Source: Rheinheimera hassiensis
GTDB lineage: Bacteria; Pseudomonadota; Gammaproteobacteria; Enterobacterales; Alteromonadaceae
Length of the DNA stretch: 64,000 nt
NCBI RefSeq assembly: GCF_022436675.1
Contig: NZ_JAKUJZ010000002.1
Coordinates: forward strand, 250,655 to 314,654
Reading direction: 5' to 3'
The notes under the pieces: model-generated
What the model was told of the DNA's origin: nothing
The model's database searches: none
The model's input: only the letters and a program-made list of their open reading frames with translations
Made by a program: the position numbers and the translations under genes
Shown here: piece after piece, positions 1 to 8,714 of the stretch
How the letters are laid out: the number at the start of each line of letters is the position of its first letter
How positions within the stretch are numbered: the stretch's first letter is position 1

Positions 1-10
1 TGGTTAATGC

Positions 11-2356
11 CTAAAAATCTGCAGTGATTGACAACGTCACTGTGCGCGGGGCTGCCGGGAAAACAGAGCCGCTGTACACACCACTGATAAACTCCCGGTC
101 AAATAAGTTATTCACGTTTAGCCGGGCAGATAAACCTTTAAGACTTTTTGAAACATCGCCCAGATCTACGCCAACATATAAGTCTGACACCGTGTAGGAT
201 GGTGCAACTTCAAGGTTATCGTAATTGATATATCGGTCACCCACATAACGTACTGACATACCTGCACTTATCACGTCACCCATGTAATCAGCCGCTATTA
301 CAAATTGTGTTTCGGGCGAGCCATGTACGTGATTGCCCGGTACAACCTCAGCTTCTTCATCCAGAGCATCAGAACCGGTTCCAACAAAAGTTGCATTGTT
401 GTATGTGTACGAACCGGAAAGTCTGAAGCCATTGCCTAGATGATAAGACGCCAGTGCCTCAACACCGTTACTTTCGATACCACCCAGGTTATAGTACACA
501 CCGTCCAGCTCGCTAAGATAGTCGATTCCGGTAACAGCGCCGTCTTCAACAAATACAATCCTGTTTTCAAAGGTAATATCGTAATACGTCAGAGCAAAAC
601 GTAAATTTTGTTCCTCGTACCTAAGCCCCAGTTCAATATTTTCAGCGGTTTCTGGTTTAATCCTGGACAGCCCTTCGGCAGATGAGCCTCCCACTCGGTC
701 TTTGCTGATAGCTGAGAAGTTCTCTGAGTAACCGGCAAATACTTCTAAACCATTAAGTGGTGTTAAGTAGTTAAGACCAAAAGATATCAGTGGATCTGAG
801 CTGGATGAATGCGATACCGGCTCATCAGAGCCTATTGGCTGATGGTAGTCTGTATCAACCTTAAACTTTTTAACGCCAAGACGGGCGGTAACACTGCCTA
901 TTTCTGCAACCTCTTCCAGATAATACATAACCTCATCAATTTGATATTCGCTTTCATACTGCACCCAGTATGGTTTGGCATCAAAAGCCGGGCCTACCAA
1001 AACGTTGGTTATTTTATGCCAGTCACGTATGCTGGACGACTCTCCATCTTCATACCAAATACCGCCGCGCAAAGTATTGTTAATGCTGCCCAGGCTAAAG
1101 TTGTACGTGACATCAGCAGTCAATCCGAGCCGGTCGTTAACATAGTGGGTGTGGCGATAAGACATTACCGGTAGCACATTATTAGCATAACAAGCACGGT
1201 CATTATCTTTGTTAAAGCCAAAAGTAGGGGTGCAGTTTTGGTTTGGCGTAGCGCTACTACCATCAGGATTCACAAAAAAGAACCGATCAATTTGGCTACC
1301 ACCATATACCGTCTCACCGCCCAGAAACTCAGATTGAGGTAAACCAGGACCGTCATCTTTAACATTTACCAAATACGGTGGCACCCAATCGCCACGGCCT
1401 TTCATACGATGTTTGTAGAATGCAGTTTGAAAATCAACAGTACCGAAGTCTTTTTCTACTTTAGCGTAGGCAAACGTATTCTCCCGCAGTGCTCTCCATC
1501 CGTCCCGGTAGTACTCATTTATCACCGGGTTATCAGTCCAGTTCATGTGCAGCGCGTCATTGCGCGGGTTGTTGTTAAAATCTTCCAGCGAGATGGTTTC
1601 AAACTCGTGCTCATTAGCATCATTGTAGGAAATAAAACCTGTCAGCTTATAGCCATTTATCTCCGAAGTGATTTTGGCCAGAGCGTAATCACGGGTAACT
1701 GTGGCGGCATCATTTATCCAGTCTTTTACCGATGATGTCGAGGCGCTGACAAAGGCATAAGTGTCCCTGGCTATTTCTCCCGTGTCGTAACGCACGTAAT
1801 ATTTGCGTGCATCTTGATCGCCGGCCGCGGCCACAAAGCGAAGCCCGGACTCCTGCTGAGGAGAGCGTGAAATAAAGTTTAACGTACCCCCTAAAGCTTC
1901 ATTGGAGCGAGAACTGATATCTGCAGTACCCTGGCCCACCTCAACAGTATCAAGATCAAGTACATCAAAGTAACGGTTTGCTTTACTCCCGCCGCCATAA
2001 CTAGAACCACCATTAGGTAACCCATCAATAGTGGTACCAATTTGATTTGCACCACCACCCGTGTTAAAGCCCCGCATAAAAATAGCTGTCAGCCAATCTG
2101 AGGCCCCAAAATAGTCACCCTGCGTCACTAATACACCGGGTAGTTCGTTCAGAACATCATTAACCGACGCTACTGCAGACTGGCGCTCAATCATGGTTTG
2201 CGAAACATGAGAAGTCGCATAAGTTTGCTTTTTAGCATGCACCGCAATCTTCTCTATATCCTGCTCATTCTTGACCGCGTTCTCTTCAGCAAAGGCACTT
2301 TGGCTGATAATCAACGTAAAAACTGATAAAGCGAAGTTTTTAACAGGGGCTGGCAT
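11..2356 (-). CDS. TonB-dependent outer-membrane receptor
   Basis: The 781-residue product begins with a signal peptide (about residues 1-23, ending in AFA). A plug domain follows, with the NDVLNELPGV and MRGFNTGGG segments, then a long beta-barrel ending in a C-terminal Phe, as outer-membrane barrels do. The family imports scarce ligands (siderophores, cobalamin, glycans) using TonB energy; the ligand cannot be read here. The reading frame stays open upstream to 2764, but that stretch overlaps the neighbouring hydrolase gene. The ATG at 2354-2356 has a GAGGAAAAAG Shine-Dalgarno and precedes the signal peptide, so I use it. The gene lies downstream of the hydrolase on the same strand, separated by 154 bp containing a hairpin. 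No clear Fur box was seen. Confidence 0.9.
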   Translation of the reverse strand: MPAPVKNFALSVFTLIISQSAFAEENAVKNEQDIEKIAVHAKKQTYATSHVSQTMIERQSAVASVNDVLNELPGVLVTQGDYFGASDWLTAIFMRGFNTGGGANQIGTTIDGLPNGGSSYGGGSKANRYFDVLDLDTVEVGQGTADISSRSNEALGGTLNFISRSPQQESGLRFVAAAGDQDARKYYVRYDTGEIARDTYAFVSASTSSVKDWINDAATVTRDYALAKITSEINGYKLTGFISYNDANEHEFETISLEDFNNNPRNDALHMNWTDNPVINEYYRDGWRALRENTFAYAKVEKDFGTVDFQTAFYKHRMKGRGDWVPPYLVNVKDDGPGLPQSEFLGGETVYGGSQIDRFFFVNPDGSSATPNQNCTPTFGFNKDNDRACYANNVLPVMSYRHTHYVNDRLGLTADVTYNFSLGSINNTLRGGIWYEDGESSSIRDWHKITNVLVGPAFDAKPYWVQYESEYQIDEVMYYLEEVAEIGSVTARLGVKKFKVDTDYHQPIGSDEPVSHSSSSDPLISFGLNYLTPLNGLEVFAGYSENFSAISKDRVGGSSAEGLSRIKPETAENIELGLRYEEQNLRFALTYYDITFENRIVFVEDGAVTGIDYLSELDGVYYNLGGIESNGVEALASYHLGNGFRLSGSYTYNNATFVGTGSDALDEEAEVVPGNHVHGSPETQFVIAADYMGDVISAGMSVRYVGDRYINYDNLEVAPSYTVSDLYVGVDLGDVSKSLKGLSARLNVNNLFDREFISGVYSGSVFPAAPRTVTLSITADF

Positions 2357-2446
2357 TTCTTTTTCCTCAGTAAAATTCAGAATGAACTTTATAGAGATCA
2401 AAAATGACAACCACATGTGTTTTATATTGAAGTTTTCTGACGTGTT

Positions 2447-2481
2447 TAATCGCTCAGTATTTTGATTTAACTGAGCGATTA
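2447..2481. terminator. Perfect 11-bp hairpin between hydrolase and TonB receptor
   Basis: TAATCGCTCAG (2447-2457) is exactly repeated in inverse as CTGAGCGATTA (2471-2481), with a 13-nt loop. It lies 30 bp after the stop of the minus-strand hydrolase, so it probably ends or attenuates that transcript. No U-run follows on either strand, so classical intrinsic termination is uncertain. Confidence 0.45.
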
Positions 2482-2510
2482 GGTGGCCTTGGCCAGGTAT
2501 GACGCTATGG

Positions 2511-3455
2511 CTATTCTGGTTTAGTGTTAATGCTGTGATCCAAAAACTGCAGCATCTGTGTGGCGATTTCACCGCCATGAGTTTCAATGGCGAAATGGCC
2601 GGTGTTAAGGAACTGCACCTCAGCGTTTGGGTTATCACGTTTAAAGGCATTGGCGCCTGCCGGCAAAAAGAACGGGTCTTTTTCACCCCAAATAGCCAGC
2701 AGCGGTGGCTGGTAACGGCGAAAATAGTCATGCAGCCGGCTGTACTGCTTAATATTGTTGCCATAGTCGACTAACAAATCCAGTTGTACTTCCACGCCAA
2801 TACGCTCTATTGCTGCGTGGGCCAACTGGTAGGTTTCTGGCGCAATCAGCGACGTATCTGTCACGCCTTCGGTGTACTGCCATTTCAGCATGTCAGCGTT
2901 ATTAAAGCTGCGCAGTGCTTCACGGTTTTCCGCCGTAGGGTTAGCCCATGCTTTTTGCATATCAGCCCAGCCGGCGCTTAAACCTTCTTCGTAGCCATTG
3001 CCGTTCTGGCTAACGATGGCGGTAATTTTTTGCGGGTTGTTTACCGCCAGACGCCAGCCCACCGGAGCTCCGTAATCGAACACGTACAGGGCATAGCGGT
3101 CCAGCTTTTTCGCCACGGTGAAGGCGTCAATAACAGCAGCCAGATTGTCGAAACTGTAGCTAAAGTTGACGCCGCTGTTAACCGTAGTTTGGCCAAAACC
3201 CGGCAAGTCCGGCGCGATAACATGATATTTCGTTGCCAGTTGCGGTATCAGCTGACGAAACATATACGATGAGGCACCAAAACCATGCAGCAGCAACACT
3301 GTAGGTGCCTGTACTGAACCGGCTTCGCGGTAAAACACCTTTACACCCTGTATTTCTATGGTCTGGTGGTGCACCTGTGGCGGATTTTGTGCACTGTTGG
3401 CATACAAAGAAGCGGTTAAGCTTGCTGCGGCAAGCAGCATTTTTGGCGTTGTCAT
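2511..3455 (-). CDS. Exported alpha/beta hydrolase, epoxide hydrolase/haloalkane dehalogenase type
   Basis: The 314-residue protein has an N-terminal signal peptide (about 1-22) and an alpha/beta-hydrolase fold. The oxyanion motif HGFG is at 57-60. The nucleophile elbow reads VFDYGAP, placing Asp127 where esterases have Ser. Asp260 (WGEKDPF) and His287 (TGHFAIETH) complete a triad. An Asp nucleophile is typical of epoxide hydrolases and haloalkane dehalogenases, so these are the best functional guesses; the substrate is unknown. The gene is divergent from a CGNR-type regulator, and an operator-like palindrome lies 36 bp upstream of its ATG, so that regulator probably controls it. The signal peptide suggests periplasmic action. 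Confidence 0.85.
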   Translation of the reverse strand: MTTPKMLLAAASLTASLYANSAQNPPQVHHQTIEIQGVKVFYREAGSVQAPTVLLLHGFGASSYMFRQLIPQLATKYHVIAPDLPGFGQTTVNSGVNFSYSFDNLAAVIDAFTVAKKLDRYALYVFDYGAPVGWRLAVNNPQKITAIVSQNGNGYEEGLSAGWADMQKAWANPTAENREALRSFNNADMLKWQYTEGVTDTSLIAPETYQLAHAAIERIGVEVQLDLLVDYGNNIKQYSRLHDYFRRYQPPLLAIWGEKDPFFLPAGANAFKRDNPNAEVQFLNTGHFAIETHGGEIATQMLQFLDHSINTKPE

Positions 3456-3490
3456 GATGGCTCCGTATAGTTTGGCTTGAGATAAATTGA

Positions 3491-3521
3491 GTAACCATTA
3501 AAATTGATTTTTAGTGGTTAC
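3491..3521. promoter_or_regulatory. Operator 1 of a twin-operator pair (hydrolase side)
   Basis: GTAACCATTAAAA (3491-3503) and TTTTAGTGGTTAC (3509-3521) are inverted with 12 of 13 positions matching. The core TAACC to GGTTA spans 29 bp (3492-3520). It lies 36 bp upstream of the hydrolase start. The same motif at the same span recurs at 3546-3574. Binding by the adjacent CGNR protein is inference. Confidence 0.6.
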
Positions 3522-3545
3522 AGTGCAAGTCTGACGCACTTGTGC

Positions 3546-3574
3546 TAACCTGTCAAATTAAATTTTAGGGGTTA
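3546..3574. promoter_or_regulatory. Operator 2 of the twin pair (overlaps RBS of the CGNR gene)
   Basis: TAACC (3546-3550) and GGTTA (3570-3574) flank a 29-bp imperfect palindrome with 11 of 14 arm positions paired. The right half TTTTAGGGGTTAC differs from that of operator 1 by one base. The AGGGG inside it is also the Shine-Dalgarno of the CGNR gene (ATG 3579). Autorepression is the simplest reading. Confidence 0.55.
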
Positions 3575-3578
3575 CTAT

Positions 3579-4175
3579 ATGGCTGCTTCTGCAAAACCGC
3601 ACGACGACAACCTGAACGACGCACCGATGCTGGGTGACCACCTTGCGATGGACCTGCTTAATACCGAAGCGCGTAACGACGACAAGGCCGTTGAATACTG
3701 GCACAGTGATGCAGATGTACTGCGCTGGCTTGCACAACACAACATCGTTCCGGCTGCAGGGGGCGGCGCATTCGCTGCGGGTGAATTATTAGCGCAGGCC
3801 AAAGCACTGCGCAGCCTTGCCAAAGACTTAATTAGCGCGTTTAAAGCAGGAAAGTCATCAGATATCAGCGGCTTAAATGAGTATCTGCATGCGTACCACA
3901 GCACACTGCATTTAGCGCCCGACAATAACGGCAAGCTGGCGTTAAGCCGTATAGCCAGCGGCGCAACTATAGCGTCGCTGCTGGGGCCGGTAGCAGAAGC
4001 CGTAGCGCAGTTGTTAGTTGAAGCGAATGTTGAGTTGGTTAAACAGTGCGAACACCCGGACTGTATTTTGTGGTTTTATGATCGCACTAAAGCGCATAAG
4101 CGCCGCTGGTGCAGTATGGCGTTATGCGGCAATCGCTATAAAGCGGCGCAGTTCAGAAAAAGAAGCAGTAGCTAA
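3579..4175 (+). CDS. CGNR zinc-finger transcriptional regulator (ABATE domain)
   Basis: The 198-residue protein has an N-terminal ABATE-type domain (from GDHLAMDLLNTE, about 19-30) and a C-terminal zinc-finger region. Its ligands are probably Cys157 (CEHPDC), Cys162, Cys178 (WCSM) and Cys183 in the diagnostic CGNR tetrad at 183-186. Members of this family are putative DNA-binding regulators, often beside a small enzyme gene. Here the divergent neighbour is an exported hydrolase. Two matched palindromes fill the 123-bp intergenic region, one covering this gene's ribosome binding site, which suggests autoregulation and joint control. The effector is unknown. Confidence 0.88.
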   Translation: MAASAKPHDDNLNDAPMLGDHLAMDLLNTEARNDDKAVEYWHSDADVLRWLAQHNIVPAAGGGAFAAGELLAQAKALRSLAKDLISAFKAGKSSDISGLNEYLHAYHSTLHLAPDNNGKLALSRIASGATIASLLGPVAEAVAQLLVEANVELVKQCEHPDCILWFYDRTKAHKRRWCSMALCGNRYKAAQFRKRSSS

Positions 4176-4344
4176 GCTGGCTTACCAAAACAAAAGCGTT
4201 ATCACGTGGCTATTGCTGTGTGATCCGGTTTAGCACTGCGGTACATGTCGCAGCTAAGCGGCAAACCGGCGCTGGCGGTGAGCTGCTAATGTTCCGATAG
4301 TATATACTCGCCGCCTTGTTACATTTACCAGTCGCCGGAGAATT

Positions 4345-5559
4345 ATGACAGGCGTTACCAAGGCTGCGGCGTCTTTAGCTGCAGCACCTGCTGCACTGGC
4401 CCTGCCGGTAGTTGGGGCAGTCAGTTTTGTACATTTGCTAAACGATCTGATCCAGGCGGTATTACCGGCCATTTATCCGATGTTAAAACAGCAGTATCTG
4501 CTTAGTTTTACCCAGATTGGCCTGATCACGCTGATTTTTCAAATCACCGCGTCGCTGCTGCAACCCGCTGTAGGCTTTTATACCGACAAACACCCTAAAC
4601 CGGGCTTACTACCGCTTGGCATGGTATTTACGCTGTTGGGCCTGGCAATGCTGAGTATGGTAAACAGCTTTAGCATGTTGCTGCTGGCATCAGCGATGAT
4701 TGGCCTGGGTTCATCTACCTTTCACCCTGAAGCCTCAAGGGTGGCTCGTATGGCCTCCGGTGGCCGCTACGGTTTGGCGCAGGCGGTGTTTCAGGTGGGC
4801 GGTAATGCCGGTTCGGCGCTGGGGCCATTACTTGCAGCCATTATTATCATTCCGCGCGGCCAGGGCAGCATAGGCTGGTTTTGTTTGTTTGCCATTTTGG
4901 GCATCATTGTGCTGCAGCGGGTTAGCCGCTGGGTTATTGCCTCACATGCCACGGCGCACAAGCGCAGCAGCGTTGTTGCAGGTAACGGTTTATCGCCGCG
5001 GCAAACCAAACAGGCATTGCTGGTATTGGCACTGCTGGTGTTTTCTAAGTATGTGTATATGACTTGCCTGAGCAACTTTTATACCTTTTATCTGATTGAA
5101 AAATTTGCCGTATCGGTTGCTGACTCGCAGTTATTTTTATTTCTGTTTTTGGCGTCAGTGGCTGTTGGCACCGTAATAGGCGGCCCGGTGGGCGACAGAA
5201 TTGGCCGAAAACCGGTTATCTGGGTATCTATTTTAGGCGCCGCGCCGCTTACCTTGCTTTTACCCTACAGCAATCTGTTTGGCGCTGCCGTGCTAACGGT
5301 ACTGATAGGCCTGGTTATGTCGTCGGCGTTTTCTGCCATCATTGTATTTGCACAGGAGCTGGTACCGGGCAACATTGGTATGATCTCCGGTATTTTTTAC
5401 GGCATGATGTTTGGCTTTAGCGGCATTGCCGCCGCAGTGCTTGGCATAGTGGCCGACGCCACCAGCATTACCTATATCTTTAAACTATGCGCCTGGTTGC
5501 CGCTACTGGGCATGCTGGCAGTATGGCTGCCGGATATGCGGCATAAAAGCGCGCAGTAG
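4345..5559 (+). CDS. fsr: MFS transporter, fosmidomycin-resistance (Fsr) type
   Basis: This is a 404-residue, 12-helix major facilitator, close to the ~400 residues usual for Fsr. The N-terminal stretch with SFVHLLNDLIQAVLPAIYP and the TM2-3 loop GFYTDKHPKP are characteristic of the fosmidomycin-resistance subgroup. The second-half signature GDRIGRKPV lies after TM8. It should act as a proton-driven inner-membrane exporter; which compound it exports here is not shown. The ATG at 4345 has GCCGGAGAAT upstream. The gene stands alone, convergent with the XRE regulator. Confidence 0.85.
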   Translation: MTGVTKAAASLAAAPAALALPVVGAVSFVHLLNDLIQAVLPAIYPMLKQQYLLSFTQIGLITLIFQITASLLQPAVGFYTDKHPKPGLLPLGMVFTLLGLAMLSMVNSFSMLLLASAMIGLGSSTFHPEASRVARMASGGRYGLAQAVFQVGGNAGSALGPLLAAIIIIPRGQGSIGWFCLFAILGIIVLQRVSRWVIASHATAHKRSSVVAGNGLSPRQTKQALLVLALLVFSKYVYMTCLSNFYTFYLIEKFAVSVADSQLFLFLFLASVAVGTVIGGPVGDRIGRKPVIWVSILGAAPLTLLLPYSNLFGAAVLTVLIGLVMSSAFSAIIVFAQELVPGNIGMISGIFYGMMFGFSGIAAAVLGIVADATSITYIFKLCAWLPLLGMLAVWLPDMRHKSAQ

Positions 5560-5631
5560 CAGCCAAGCTCTATGAGGGCGTTAATGGATTTGCACGGTGT
5601 TACGCAGAGTGAATTTGCTAAACGAAACGTG

Positions 5632-6348
5632 CTACCACTTCCTACTGATATAAAAACAACTGCAGCCGCCCATAATAAACATGGCGCCTAAAGCAATGAA
5701 GACGTAATGAGGGGTAGGATTGGGATAGTTTTTTTCTTGTGTGCGATAGAATCGTCTTTTGCCACCGTCAAGGTCGGTATCATAAAATGCGCCACGATCG
5801 TAGTTCCAACTGCTTTGTTGATAATCCAGCCTTGAAAACAGTGGGTGTTCTGCCAGTTTTATTCGCTCTGGCTCACTGCGCATTTTTGCTTCAAACCCCC
5901 GATAGCCCGGCATTTCGGTAAATAAGGTGATGGGCTCATTTTCTTTGATCAGGCCTTTAGATTCATAAAAATATGACACGTAAGAACCATCTTTCATGAC
6001 CACACCGGCTGAAAATATCAGACTGCCCAACATAGCCATCACGAGGCCTGCTATCAGCCATTTTCTCTTGTTGGCGCTGTCAACCCTTTTACTGGTAACA
6101 ATAAACTCGCGCACCATCACAATGTCTTTAAGTCTGTCCAGTTCAGTACTATTTACCTGTTCACTGATTTGTTTAATGCTGAACTGATACACTTGCATCA
6201 GCCGATCAAAAATCTCCGCCGAAGGCACGGCTTTGTCGTTTTCCAGCTTTGACAGGTAAGATTGCTCTATTGCTATCCTGTTAGCTGCTTCGGGTTGCGT
6301 CCAGCCTGCACTTTCCCGCTGTGTTTTTAAATATTCACCAAATTTCAT
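5632..6348 (-). CDS. Membrane-anchored XRE-family helix-turn-helix regulator
   Basis: The 238-residue protein opens with an XRE-type HTH (about residues 5-60, with WTQPEAANRIAIEQSYLSK and LENDKAVPS). Two hydrophobic segments follow, at about 97-118 and 214-235. The ~95 residues between them (rich in Tyr, Glu and Arg) would be periplasmic if both segments span the membrane. The architecture suggests a one-component membrane sensor-regulator. No cognate target is obvious: the fsr gene is convergent and the upstream VOC gene has its own regulator. No domain was recognised in the loop. Confidence 0.8.
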   Translation of the reverse strand: MKFGEYLKTQRESAGWTQPEAANRIAIEQSYLSKLENDKAVPSAEIFDRLMQVYQFSIKQISEQVNSTELDRLKDIVMVREFIVTSKRVDSANKRKWLIAGLVMAMLGSLIFSAGVVMKDGSYVSYFYESKGLIKENEPITLFTEMPGYRGFEAKMRSEPERIKLAEHPLFSRLDYQQSSWNYDRGAFYDTDLDGGKRRFYRTQEKNYPNPTPHYVFIALGAMFIMGGCSCFYISRKW

Positions 6349-6598
6349 GCTCTTCTCCTCATTGCTGTAATCAGCACAATATGTTGAATTAACAGCTAAA
6401 TTCTTGAGTATTCCAGCCAGGAAAGCGAGGTGAATAATAAGTGATATTGATGAATATGCAAAAATATTGATTAATTAAGGGGAGCAGTCGATCAGTCGGG
6501 CTGCCCTTAAACACCTCATTGGTAAACGAATCAACCTGATAAATATTTACTTCTATTAATGTTTCCTGATTGAGAGTGATACTGGCCTTATTGCAAGG

Positions 6599-6949
6599 CT
6601 ATTGGTGTTGCAGCACATTAATCAACGTACCAAAGGGGTCGCGAATATAAAACCGGCGTACGCCCCAGGGTTCAATCACAGGGCCGTATTCAATTGGAAT
6701 ATGCTTCGCCTTAACTGTTTGCAGCACTGCCTCCAGGTCATCCACTTCAATAGATAGCCCGGGTACCGCAGTGCCAGAGCCACCCTCTGAGGCTATGCTA
6801 ATTTGTGCAAGCATTTTCTCACCTGAGCTAAAGGTTTTAATCCAGCCGTGGTCCATTACCAGCTCAAGGCCGAAGACAGATTGATAAAATGTTGTGGCGT
6901 CAGCAGGGTTTGATGCCGCTATGTTTGCAATGATGCGTTTTACTTGCAT
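6599..6949 (-). CDS. VOC-family protein (glyoxalase/bleomycin-resistance fold)
   Basis: This 116-residue single-domain protein has the two beta-alpha-beta-beta-beta halves of the vicinal oxygen chelate fold, seen from NPADATTFYQSVFGLELVMD and VRRFYIRDPFGTLINVLQH. Members bind a metal or small molecules as dioxygenases, isomerases or drug binders; nothing here fixes the substrate. It follows the LysR gene on the same strand by 47 bp, so the two may be co-transcribed, opposite the azoreductase. Confidence 0.8.
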   Translation of the reverse strand: MQVKRIIANIAASNPADATTFYQSVFGLELVMDHGWIKTFSSGEKMLAQISIASEGGSGTAVPGLSIEVDDLEAVLQTVKAKHIPIEYGPVIEPWGVRRFYIRDPFGTLINVLQHQ

Positions 6950-6996
6950 TTTTATAGCCTCATATATTTTGTCGCCACAGACAGGCGATACCGATA

Positions 6997-7848
6997 TTAC
7001 CCATGCAGCAGGCCGGCAATCCAGTTTAAAAAGGTATGGGTATTTCTGCTGTCAAAGCTTGGTTTATCAGGTACGTAGTAACATAAGTCAGATTTGACGG
7101 GGGAGGTGCCAAACTGCTGCAACAGGTTGGCGTTTAGCAGTCGCTTCGTCAGGGTTGTCGAACAAAACACCAGGCTGTTTTCTGTCATGGCTTGTTGAAT
7201 ACCAAACAGCTCTTGGTCAAATTTCTTCAGAACAATATTTGCTCCATCCAGGCCATTTGCTGCCAGCCAGGCGGCTAATGGCGGCGCGGGCAAGGCGGCA
7301 TTTTTCCATTCAGTGGTAAAAAGTGTCACCGGCTCAGCAGACCAGCACGGCGGCTTCATGCCACGAGCACCAAATACGTCGAACAGCTCATGGCTGATAA
7401 TATCGCCGGGCGCAACGCTTGTGGCGTCACCGTAGCGAATAGGAATGATATAGGGTTGGTTATCCACCGCTTCACCTGTTGCTACTTCAACAGCAATATT
7501 CGGATAAGCTTGCGAGAATTCCTGCAGGGCAGGGATCAGCAGCATGGCGGCGAATGATGATGTTGTCGTTACCCTTACCACGCTACCGGCTGTTTTAACC
7601 TCTGCCAGGGCGTTGTCAATTTTGCGAAAGCCTTCAGTCGTGGCTTTAGCCAGAATTCTGCCGGTTTCGGTTAGTATTATCTGCCTGGTCTGTCGATGAA
7701 ACAAATTAACATTTAACCGGCTTTCCAGGTTGCTGATGTGGTGCGATACCGCCGTTGGCGTTAGCGACAGCTCTTCTGCTGCCAGTTTAAAACTGCCCCG
7801 GCGCGCTGCCGACTCAAATGCTTTGAGCGCCTGTAACGATACCTGCAA
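6997..7848 (-). CDS. LysR-family transcriptional regulator
   Basis: The product has an N-terminal winged HTH (LQALKAFESAARRGSFKLAAEEL, about residues 5-27, then TPTAVSHHISNLE) and a substrate-binding domain. The GcvA-like wording of the HTH is clear. The frame stays open to 7869, but no ATG precedes the HTH. A TTG at 7846-7848 lies seven bases after AGGAG and gives 283 residues of normal length, so I chose it. A GTG six bases upstream sits too close to the same ribosome binding site. The gene is divergent from the azoreductase; a palindrome at 7898-7916 is a candidate binding site. Confidence 0.85.
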   Translation of the reverse strand: MQVSLQALKAFESAARRGSFKLAAEELSLTPTAVSHHISNLESRLNVNLFHRQTRQIILTETGRILAKATTEGFRKIDNALAEVKTAGSVVRVTTTSSFAAMLLIPALQEFSQAYPNIAVEVATGEAVDNQPYIIPIRYGDATSVAPGDIISHELFDVFGARGMKPPCWSAEPVTLFTTEWKNAALPAPPLAAWLAANGLDGANIVLKKFDQELFGIQQAMTENSLVFCSTTLTKRLLNANLLQQFGTSPVKSDLCYYVPDKPSFDSRNTHTFLNWIAGLLHG

Positions 7849-7897
7849 TGTCACTCTCCTGAACAGCAATGTATTTAGTTTGCTTAGTACACACTAT

Positions 7898-7916
7898 AGA
7901 TGACTAAAACTCATCT
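7898..7916. promoter_or_regulatory. Candidate LysR operator upstream of azoR
   Basis: AGATGA (7898-7903) and TCATCT (7911-7916) form a perfect inverted repeat around a 7-nt AT-rich centre, fitting the LysR T-N11-A style. It lies in the 155-bp divergent region between the LysR gene and the azoreductase gene. Binding is inferred from position and symmetry only. Confidence 0.45.
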
Positions 7917-8003
7917 GTTAATGTGTTTTTCTCGTTTGTGCATATTTACCGTTCGATACAACATAGCCTTCGTTGATAACACACAATTTAACTAACGAAG
8001 GTA

Positions 8004-8714
8004 ATGAATATGAGCACTATATTGCATATAGATTCGAGCGTAAGAGCGATTACGAACCCAAACCCAAACCACAATTCTATCTCGAAAAATATTGCGCTGC
8101 GGTTTATTAATACCTGGCGTGAGATGCGCCCTACAGATGAGTATATCTATCGTGATGTAGGCATGAACCCACCAGGCTTTATTACCCAAGACTGGATAGG
8201 CGCCGTGTTTACGCCTGAAGAGAAAAGAACCCCGGCACAAAAAGACATTTTAGCGTTATCGGATCAGTTGATCGCTGAAGTCGCCATGGCCGATATCATT
8301 GTCATTTCCACACCAATGTATAACTACGGCATGCCAGCTCAGCTAAAATCCTGGTTCGATCAAGTCGTGCGGATACACAAAACCTTTGACTTCGACCTGG
8401 CCCGCGGCGACTTTCCGTTACAACCTTTATTGTCTGGCAAAACACTGGTTACAGTTACTTCCAGCGGAGAATTCGGCTTTGAAAAAGGTGGCATAAGAGA
8501 AAATGCCAGCCATTTACAACCGCACCTGCGCACGCTGAGCAAATATTTGGGGGTAGAAACCATCTATGAAATCGCCGCCGAATATCAGGAGTTTGGCGAT
8601 GATCGGCATAGAACCTCTGTTAGCAATGCCAACAACCGCGCGCACAGCCTGGCGACAGAACTTGCAGATGCTGCCGTAGCGGCATCGTCACAGCGGGAGG
8701 CTGTTAATGGGTAA
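8004..8714 (+). CDS. azoR: FMN-dependent NADH-azoreductase / quinone reductase
   Basis: The 236-residue flavodoxin-like protein matches the AzoR family: N-terminal phosphate-loop strand ILHIDSSVR, the STPMYNYGMPAQLKSWFDQVVR segment, and a later TVTSSGEFGF strand. Family enzymes reduce quinones and azo bonds in two-electron steps with NADH and bound FMN, protecting against electrophiles. An in-frame second Met at codon 3 is an alternative start. The stop overlaps the next gene by 8 bp, so the two are translationally coupled. Divergence from a LysR gene suggests inducible control. Confidence 0.9.
   Translation: MNMSTILHIDSSVRAITNPNPNHNSISKNIALRFINTWREMRPTDEYIYRDVGMNPPGFITQDWIGAVFTPEEKRTPAQKDILALSDQLIAEVAMADIIVISTPMYNYGMPAQLKSWFDQVVRIHKTFDFDLARGDFPLQPLLSGKTLVTVTSSGEFGFEKGGIRENASHLQPHLRTLSKYLGVETIYEIAAEYQEFGDDRHRTSVSNANNRAHSLATELADAAVAASSQREAVNG

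Noticed and set aside
2357-2764. N-terminal extension of the TonB receptor frame
   Set aside because: It overlaps the hydrolase gene on the same strand and ATG 2356 has a proper ribosome binding site and signal peptide.
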